This document shows positions 6,243-11,671 of a stretch of 11,671 nucleotides of DNA, one piece after another. The notes beneath the pieces were generated by a model. That model saw only the letters and a program-made list of their open reading frames with translations, searched no databases and was not told the origin of the DNA. Both the position numbers and the translations under genes were made by a program. Source of the stretch: an uncultured Clostridia bacterium (GTDB taxonomy: Bacteria; Bacillota; Clostridia; Oscillospirales; CAG-272); NCBI GenBank assembly GCA_946040935.1, contig CAMGCN010000007.1:1-11671 (forward strand), given 5' to 3'. Positions within the stretch are counted from its first letter, which is position 1. Each line of letters starts with the position of its first letter.

Positions 6243-8399
6243 ATGAAAAGACTTGCAAGAATAATCTCTATGTGCTTCGCCGTTATATTGGTTTTAGGCT
6301 CGGTGCAGAGCTTTGCGGCTTCCTATAAGTCGTATACTTACTCGATTAAAGGTGAGCAGCTTGCTTCACCCGACGGCTTCTCGCCCGACAGACTCGTTGA
6401 CTCGAACTACATGGGGCTCAAAACTCCCTTAAACGAGCCTACCGATATCGTAGTCGACGAGGAGGGAAATGTATACATTGCAGACCCCAACAACAACAGA
6501 ATAGTAATACTCGACAAGTATTATAAGCTCATTTACGAGCTTACCTCGTTTGTAAACGATCAGGGCGTCAACGACACGTTAAGAGGCGCAAAGGGACTTT
6601 GCGTTACCGGAGACAAAATCTACGTTGCCGACACAGGCGCGCAGAGAATACTCGTCTTTAATAAATACGACTATGCGACAGGCAAATGTGCTTTTGTAAG
6701 CAGATTTGAAGAGCCTGTTTCCGACTCGTTTGACGAAGACGACGTTTATATGCCTGTCGCAATAGCGGCAGACAAGGCGGGAAGAATGTATGTTGTTTCC
6801 GCCACAACATACGAGGGTATTATCGCCCTTGATGTCGACGGTACCTTCTCGGGCTTCGTGGGCGCGCAGAAAGTTACCTACAACGCTTTTCAGCTCTTTT
6901 GGAGAAAATTCCAGACGCAGGAGCAGAGAGACAAGAGCGTTTCATACATTTCAACAGAATATAATAACATAACTATTGACGAAGACGGATTTGTCTATGC
7001 CACGACCTCTTCTATCGAAGAAGAAAAACAGCAGTCGGCAATAGAAGGCAAATCAAAAACAGGCGATTACGCACCTGTCAGAAAGTACAATTCCGCAGGC
7101 GACGACATAATGCGCCGTAACGGCTTCTATCCTCCCTCGGGCGAGGTCAAGGTAAGAAGCGAAAATATGGCGAAAGAGGGAGAGGCCAACGGTGCGTCGA
7201 CAATAGTTGACGCGGCGATAGGCGTCGAGGGAACATGGTCGATTGTCGACCAGAAGAGAAGCCGTATATTTACATATGATATTAACGGCGAGCTCCTCTT
7301 CGCTTTCGGTGACGTCGGCACACAGCTTGGCAACCTCAAAAACTGCGTCGCTATTGAATATCAGGGAGAAAAGCTCCTTGCGCTCGACACGGTAATGAAC
7401 GCGTTCACCGTTTATTCGAGAACAGACTACGGCGACACCCTTATTGAAGCGATTGCGGCAAACAACGACAGACGTTATGATGAAGCCGCAGACTATTGGA
7501 AAGCGATACTCCAAAGAAACAATAACTTTGACGCAGCTTACGTCGGACTTGGCAAGGCGGCATACAGAAGCGGCGACTGGGACGGAGCAATGGATTACTT
7601 CAAGTATTGCTACGACACCACAGATTACTCAGAAGCCTTTAAGATGAAGCGTAAGAGCTGGGTTGAAAAATGGGTTATAGTCATACCTATATTTATAGTC
7701 GCTCTTTGCATCGGACTTGTCAAGTTCTTCGGATACGCGGCAAAAACGAACAAGAGAGTGGCGACGTCGGGCGAGAAAAAGAGCTTTGGAAAGCATATTT
7801 TATACGCCTTCCATCTGATGCTTCATCCGTTTGACGGCTTCTGGGATTTGAAACACGAGAAGCGAGGGTCCGTCGGTGGCGCGATCTTCTGGCTGGGACT
7901 CGCGATACTCGCCTTTGCATACAACGGCATCGGTCAGAGCTATATATTCAATCCTACGGCGTCAACCGACTCACTGCTCGTTCAGATTGCGTCAGTTATC
8001 GTCCCCGTTGTATTGTGGTGTGCGGCTAACTGGTGTCTGACAACGCTTATGGAGGGCGAGGGAAGCTTTGCCGATATATTCAAGGCGACATGCTATTCGC
8101 TCGTTCCGATTCCGCTTCTTCTGATACCGTCTACGATTCTTACACACGTTCTCGCCGAAAACGAGGCAGGGTTTATCAGTCTTATAAACGGAATCATGTG
8201 GGTTTGGGTAGGACTTCTCATCTTCTTCGGCTGTATGATTACTCACGACTATTCGCTTGGCAAAAATGTTATAACCTGTATAGGAACGATAGTGGGTATG
8301 GCAGTAATAATGTTCCTCGGAATATTATTCTCAACTCTTGTCACGAAGATGATAATGTTCGTATCCAACATAATAACCGAAATCTCATACCGAGTATAG
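6243..8399 (+). CDS. Secreted NHL-propeller/TPR protein fused to a YIP1 membrane domain
   Basis: A 718-residue multidomain protein. The signal peptide is at 1-25 (SFA then ASYKS). NHL-like propeller repeats run from about 60 to 391, clearest at 63-92 (DIVVDEEGNVYIADPNNNRI) and 116-141, with weaker blades near 170-202, 240-255, 324-351 and 365-391. Two TPR-like helical repeats lie at about 399-460. A membrane helix (475-497) is followed by a basic stretch (498-520), which puts the propeller and TPR outside by the positive-inside rule. Residues about 515-718 form a YIP1-type domain, starting HPFDGFWDLKHEKRG and carrying about five hydrophobic segments. AAGGAGG (6227-6233) fixes the start and overlaps the stop of the permease. 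The role is unknown; a membrane scaffold for the secreted operon proteins is inferred. Domain calls are by eye. Confidence 0.85.
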   Translation: MKRLARIISMCFAVILVLGSVQSFAASYKSYTYSIKGEQLASPDGFSPDRLVDSNYMGLKTPLNEPTDIVVDEEGNVYIADPNNNRIVILDKYYKLIYELTSFVNDQGVNDTLRGAKGLCVTGDKIYVADTGAQRILVFNKYDYATGKCAFVSRFEEPVSDSFDEDDVYMPVAIAADKAGRMYVVSATTYEGIIALDVDGTFSGFVGAQKVTYNAFQLFWRKFQTQEQRDKSVSYISTEYNNITIDEDGFVYATTSSIEEEKQQSAIEGKSKTGDYAPVRKYNSAGDDIMRRNGFYPPSGEVKVRSENMAKEGEANGASTIVDAAIGVEGTWSIVDQKRSRIFTYDINGELLFAFGDVGTQLGNLKNCVAIEYQGEKLLALDTVMNAFTVYSRTDYGDTLIEAIAANNDRRYDEAADYWKAILQRNNNFDAAYVGLGKAAYRSGDWDGAMDYFKYCYDTTDYSEAFKMKRKSWVEKWVIVIPIFIVALCIGLVKFFGYAAKTNKRVATSGEKKSFGKHILYAFHLMLHPFDGFWDLKHEKRGSVGGAIFWLGLAILAFAYNGIGQSYIFNPTASTDSLLVQIASVIVPVVLWCAANWCLTTLMEGEGSFADIFKATCYSLVPIPLLLIPSTILTHVLAENEAGFISLINGIMWVWVGLLIFFGCMITHDYSLGKNVITCIGTIVGMAVIMFLGILFSTLVTKMIMFVSNIITEISYRV

Positions 8400-8413
8400 A
8401 AAGGAGAAAAGTC

Positions 8414-11400
8414 ATGAACAGAAAATTGCTTAAGTTACTCTCATCGTTTATGGCGCTCATCACGGTGCTTTCCATGATGACGGGACTTTTCACCTTTAAC
8501 GTATTCGCTGACGACGATGAAACGGCCGAGACAGAGGCTGCGGCGGAAACAGAAGCCGCCGACGCCGCCGACGCAACCGACGCCGAGGAGGAAGAACAGC
8601 TTCCCGACTATACGAAAATTGTTTATAAAACAGCTAAAGAAAAGCTGGAAGCTGTCAAGGCGGGTATAGACGCGGGAAACAACATGTCTATTTCCAACTT
8701 CGGCTCGACGCTCTACTGCGACACCTTCTCGGGAGAGATAATATGGCAAAACGACGCTACGGGCGAGATGCTCTTTACAAACCCGTACGATGTCGCGGCG
8801 AAAGGAACTGCGACGACAATAGGCATTAAAAACCAGATGCTTTCGCAGATTATCCTTACCTATGACGACAACGGCACGACAAATACCATGTACTCTTATG
8901 TTGAAGCGTGCCAGAGAGAACAGATAGATGTAAAATACATTAAAAACGGTCTTCGCGTAGAATATTCAATGGGACGCGAGGAGGCGAGAAAGCTTGTTCC
9001 TCGCCTTATATCAAAGACTCGTTTTGAAGAGCTTATACTGAATAAAGTAGAAAACGACAGAGACAGAGAAAAGCTCCTTACTTATTATCTGCTTCAGGAC
9101 CAGAACGACGAGACAAAGACAGAGTCGCAGAAGAAAGATATGCTCGCCGCATATCCTATAACAAAGGACATGGCGGTATATGCGTTTGACTCCGCGGCCT
9201 CTGACCGAGAGCTTAACGAGATTGAAAGCATCATCAAGTTCTGGGCGCCCGAATACACATACGATGATCTCAATTCAGACCACCTCATGACTTCCTATGA
9301 AGGAAGCGACGCGGCGCCTGCCCTCTTCAGAATGGCTCTTGAATACACCCTTTGTGAAGACGGAACGATGACTGTTCGCCTTGCGGCAAGCGGTATCAGA
9401 TATGACGAGGACAACTACAAGCTCACATCTCTTTCCATTCTTCCTTATTTCGGTGCGACAAGCGACGACTTTGAAGGATATACGTTTATTCCCGACGGCT
9501 CGGGTGCTACGATAGAGAACCAGGACGTCCTGGGTACAAGCTATACGATATCCGGACGTGTTTACGGTATTGACTATGCATACCATGAAATTACGGGAGC
9601 AAACCAGGAGATCATGCGTCTTCCTGTTTTCGGTACGACTCAGCACTGGCTCGGCACCGAGGAGTATCAGTATGAGGACGAAAACTCGGGACAGACGATA
9701 ACTGCCACGAGACTCACGGGAGAGAGTGAGAGAACAGGTTATTTCGCAATAATCGAGGAGGGCGACTCGGTTGCCACTATCACCTCTGACCACGGCGGCT
9801 CGGTTACCAATAAGTACAACGCTGTGTACACATCGTTTACTCCCCGTGCATCGGATACATACGATTTGTCCAACTCCCTTTCGGTCGGCGAAAACTCAAG
9901 CTACACTGTCTTAAGTAAACGTAAATACACAGGCAACTACACACTTCGCTTCTATATGCTCGCAGACGAAGCATATAAAGATAAGCTGGGAGATAAATAC
10001 TACGAATCCACTTATGTCGGAATGGCGAAGGCTTATCAGCATTATCTTGAATCAAAAGGCGATATTACGCCTCTTACCGGTGATGATGTAAGCAAAGATT
10101 TGCCTCTCTACATTGAGTCTTTCGGAACGATAGATACAAGCGATACGTTTCTTTCTATACCGGTTACCGTAAAGACGCCGCTTACCACTTTCGATGACCT
10201 TAAGACAATGTACGAGACTCTTAAGGAAAACGGAATTACAAATGTTAAATACCGTTTGACCGGATTTACAAACGGCGGTATGGTTTGCACAAGCCCGTAT
10301 CACGTTAAATTTGAGAAAAAGGTGGGCGGAAATTCGGGCTATAAGAACTTCCTCTCATACGCCGATGAAAACAACTTTGAAGTATATCCCGACTTTGATT
10401 TTGCTTATATAAAGAAAACGTCGGCATTCGACGGCTTCAGCATGAAGAAGCAGGCGATAAAGACAATAGACTCGAGATATACGCAAAAGCGTTCTTACAA
10501 CGCGATATTCCAGACCTTCCAGATGACGGGACTTATAGCGGTTTCCGCTCCGTCTATGATGGGCATTTACGAAAACTTCAATAAAGAGTTTTCAAAACTG
10601 GGTTCGACGAATATTTCGGTTTCTACCCTCGCCTCTGACCTCAACTCGGACTTTGACAGAAAAGACCCCTATGACAGAAACGACTCACGCATTTACGTTT
10701 CCAATCTCTTGAGCAGAATCAGCGAAGATTACGAGAATGTTATGGCAGACGGCGGCAACTCATACTCGATAAAGTATGTCAATCACATGCTCAACATACC
10801 GCTCGACTCAAGCCGATATGCTATGGCGTCTCATTCGGTACCTTTCATGGCGATGGTTCTTCACGGCTATAAGCAGTATGCAGGTACGGCGACCAATATG
10901 GCGAGCGACTCTAAATACGAGCTTCTCAAGATGATTGAAAACGGTTCAAACCCCTATTATATTCTTTCATATCAGAACCTTTCCAAGCTCAAAGAGGACA
11001 AAGACTTAAACGAATATTATTCGGTTTCCTTCTCCATTTGGAAAGACGACCTTATAGAGACGTATAACACGATGAACAAAGCTCTCGGAGATCTGCAGAG
11101 TGAAAAGATTACAAATCATGAGTATGTTGCAGGCGTTCGTCAGCTGAGCGATGAGGAATACTCGACAGCTCAGGAAAGAGCGGCAATAGCGGCGGCTGAA
11201 GCTGAAAAGAAAAAACAGGAAGCCGCGGCCAAGAGAGAGCTTTATGCAAAGAGAGCCGAGTGGGTACTCAGCAAGTTCGGCGAGACTATCGCGGAATATG
11301 AGGAAAAGGAAAGCTTGGAAAAAGACGTGAGCGTCTCTTCCACAACGGCTGTCGACATCGGTACTATCGTAAGAACGACTTATTCAAACGGAACTGTCTT

Positions 11401-11482
11401 CTATATTAACTACAATGAATTCTCCGTGGTTACCGAAGACGGTATAAGCCTTGAAGCCAACAGCTTCATAAGAATAGATTAA
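8414..11482 (+). CDS. Secreted DUF5696-family protein, probable glycosidase-like fold
   Basis: A 1022-residue secreted protein. The start is ATG 8414, 7 nt after AAAGGAG (8400-8406). The frame is open further upstream to 8033, but that part overlaps the preceding gene and has no support. The signal peptide is about 1-32 (VFA then DDDET), followed by an acidic Ala/Glu/Asp linker (33-63). A beta-rich region follows (about 95-515), with GEMLFTNPYD (117-126) and the DUF5696-like motif EGYTFIPDGSGATI (354-367). Residues about 563-880 look like a TIM barrel: LPLYIESFGTID at 563-574, FEVYPDFDF at 655-663, LASDLNSDF at 739-747. A charged coiled coil (about 912-969) precedes a beta-stranded tail (SNGTVFYINYNEF). 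No lipobox or sortase signal is seen. Family recognition is from memory of the motif; enzymatic activity is inference, with Asp 660, 662, 742 and 746 as candidates. Confidence 0.85.
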   Translation: MNRKLLKLLSSFMALITVLSMMTGLFTFNVFADDDETAETEAAAETEAADAADATDAEEEEQLPDYTKIVYKTAKEKLEAVKAGIDAGNNMSISNFGSTLYCDTFSGEIIWQNDATGEMLFTNPYDVAAKGTATTIGIKNQMLSQIILTYDDNGTTNTMYSYVEACQREQIDVKYIKNGLRVEYSMGREEARKLVPRLISKTRFEELILNKVENDRDREKLLTYYLLQDQNDETKTESQKKDMLAAYPITKDMAVYAFDSAASDRELNEIESIIKFWAPEYTYDDLNSDHLMTSYEGSDAAPALFRMALEYTLCEDGTMTVRLAASGIRYDEDNYKLTSLSILPYFGATSDDFEGYTFIPDGSGATIENQDVLGTSYTISGRVYGIDYAYHEITGANQEIMRLPVFGTTQHWLGTEEYQYEDENSGQTITATRLTGESERTGYFAIIEEGDSVATITSDHGGSVTNKYNAVYTSFTPRASDTYDLSNSLSVGENSSYTVLSKRKYTGNYTLRFYMLADEAYKDKLGDKYYESTYVGMAKAYQHYLESKGDITPLTGDDVSKDLPLYIESFGTIDTSDTFLSIPVTVKTPLTTFDDLKTMYETLKENGITNVKYRLTGFTNGGMVCTSPYHVKFEKKVGGNSGYKNFLSYADENNFEVYPDFDFAYIKKTSAFDGFSMKKQAIKTIDSRYTQKRSYNAIFQTFQMTGLIAVSAPSMMGIYENFNKEFSKLGSTNISVSTLASDLNSDFDRKDPYDRNDSRIYVSNLLSRISEDYENVMADGGNSYSIKYVNHMLNIPLDSSRYAMASHSVPFMAMVLHGYKQYAGTATNMASDSKYELLKMIENGSNPYYILSYQNLSKLKEDKDLNEYYSVSFSIWKDDLIETYNTMNKALGDLQSEKITNHEYVAGVRQLSDEEYSTAQERAAIAAAEAEKKKQEAAAKRELYAKRAEWVLSKFGETIAEYEEKESLEKDVSVSSTTAVDIGTIVRTTYSNGTVFYINYNEFSVVTEDGISLEANSFIRID

Positions 11483-11499
11483 GGAAAGGAGAGACTAAA

Positions 11500-11623
11500 A
11501 TGACAACTGCAGCAAAATCGGCGCCGAAAAAGAAAAAACGCAGCGCATCCCTTCAGGCGAAGAAGCAACGCGCAGGATGGATTTTTATCCTCCCGTTCCT
11601 TATCGGTCTTGCCATCATATATC
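11500..11623 (+). CDS. Third carbohydrate ABC permease, N-terminal fragment cut by adapter
   Basis: The start of another sugar permease, MalF-like. ATG 11500 follows AAAGGAG (11485-11491), 17 bases after the stop of the DUF5696 gene. Forty-one whole codons are genomic: a very basic tail (APKKKKRSASLQAKKQRAG) and the beginning of the first membrane helix (WIFILPFLIGLAIIY), a stretch typical of first-position CUT1 permeases. From 11624 the sequence is adapter, yet the reading frame stays open to the window end. An automatic call would therefore add about 15 false residues (VSYTHLRAHETLRYL). It implies a second permease set in the same operon. The family call is good for so short a piece, but the gene is incomplete. 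Confidence 0.8.
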
Positions 11624-11671
11624 CTGTCTCTTATACACATCTCCGAGCACACGAGACGCTACGCTATCTCG
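11624..11671. other. Illumina Nextera adapter contamination at contig end
   Basis: The last 48 bases match the Nextera read-through adapter in order: the 19-bp Tn5 mosaic end CTGTCTCTTATACACATCT (11624-11642), the arm CCGAGCACACGAGAC (11643-11657, one mismatch to the usual CCGAGCCCACGAGAC, at 11649), an 8-base index GCTACGCT (11658-11665, which I recall as i7 N709), and ATCTCG (11666-11671), the start of P7. This is library sequence, not a mobile element or host DNA, and should be trimmed. Confidence 0.98.

Noticed and set aside
8033..8413. Upstream extension of the DUF5696 reading frame by 127 codons
   Set aside because: It overlaps the 3-prime part of the YIP1-fusion gene in another frame. 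ATG 8414 has a good ribosome binding site and is followed at once by a clear signal peptide.
11624..11642. Tn5-type transposon mosaic end as a real mobile element
   Set aside because: It is followed directly by the Nextera arm, index and P7 sequence, so it comes from library preparation.

Overview
The window looks like one contig from an uncultured gut-type Clostridia bacterium. The reasons are strong AGGAGG-type ribosome binding sites in front of every gene, short gaps with everything on one strand, an AT-rich intergenic region beside coding DNA of moderate GC, and a set of secreted proteins typical of Firmicutes carbohydrate utilisation. I cannot name the genus.

Layout. Positions 1-300 hold tandem copies of a 118-bp non-coding repeat that can form several hairpins. 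Positions 300-1172 carry no gene. They hold a possible terminator (about 397-439), a cluster of GCACAAAA-type motifs, a near-palindrome (785-808), a good sigma-A-type promoter (861-889) and a roughly 275-nt leader containing a 13-bp minisatellite. From 1173 to the end runs a tight plus-strand operon: a very large substrate-binding protein with two internally duplicated beta-sandwich modules (1173-4268), two CUT1-type ABC permeases (4341-5336, 5347-6228), a secreted NHL-propeller/TPR protein fused to a YIP1 membrane domain (6243-8399), a large secreted DUF5696-family protein resembling a glycosidase (8414-11482), and the first 41 codons of a third permease (from 11500).

How the genes may work together. 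The likely job is recognition, surface processing and import of a complex carbohydrate or glycoconjugate. The binding protein delivers ligand to the two permeases. The DUF5696 protein would act on or bind the polymer outside the cell. The NHL-TPR-YIP1 protein would place an extracytoplasmic scaffold in the membrane. No ABC ATPase is present, which fits CUT1 systems that borrow a shared MsmX-type ATPase. Neither the binding protein nor the DUF5696 protein has a lipobox, which leaves their attachment to the cell unexplained and makes the NHL-TPR-YIP1 protein a candidate tether. The substrate cannot be read from the sequence.

Artefact. The last 48 bases (11624-11671) are not genomic. They match an Illumina Nextera read-through adapter: the Tn5 mosaic end, the transposase-adapter arm with one mismatch, the 8-base index GCTACGCT and the start of P7. 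The third permease is therefore cut by contamination, and its apparent C-terminus is artificial.
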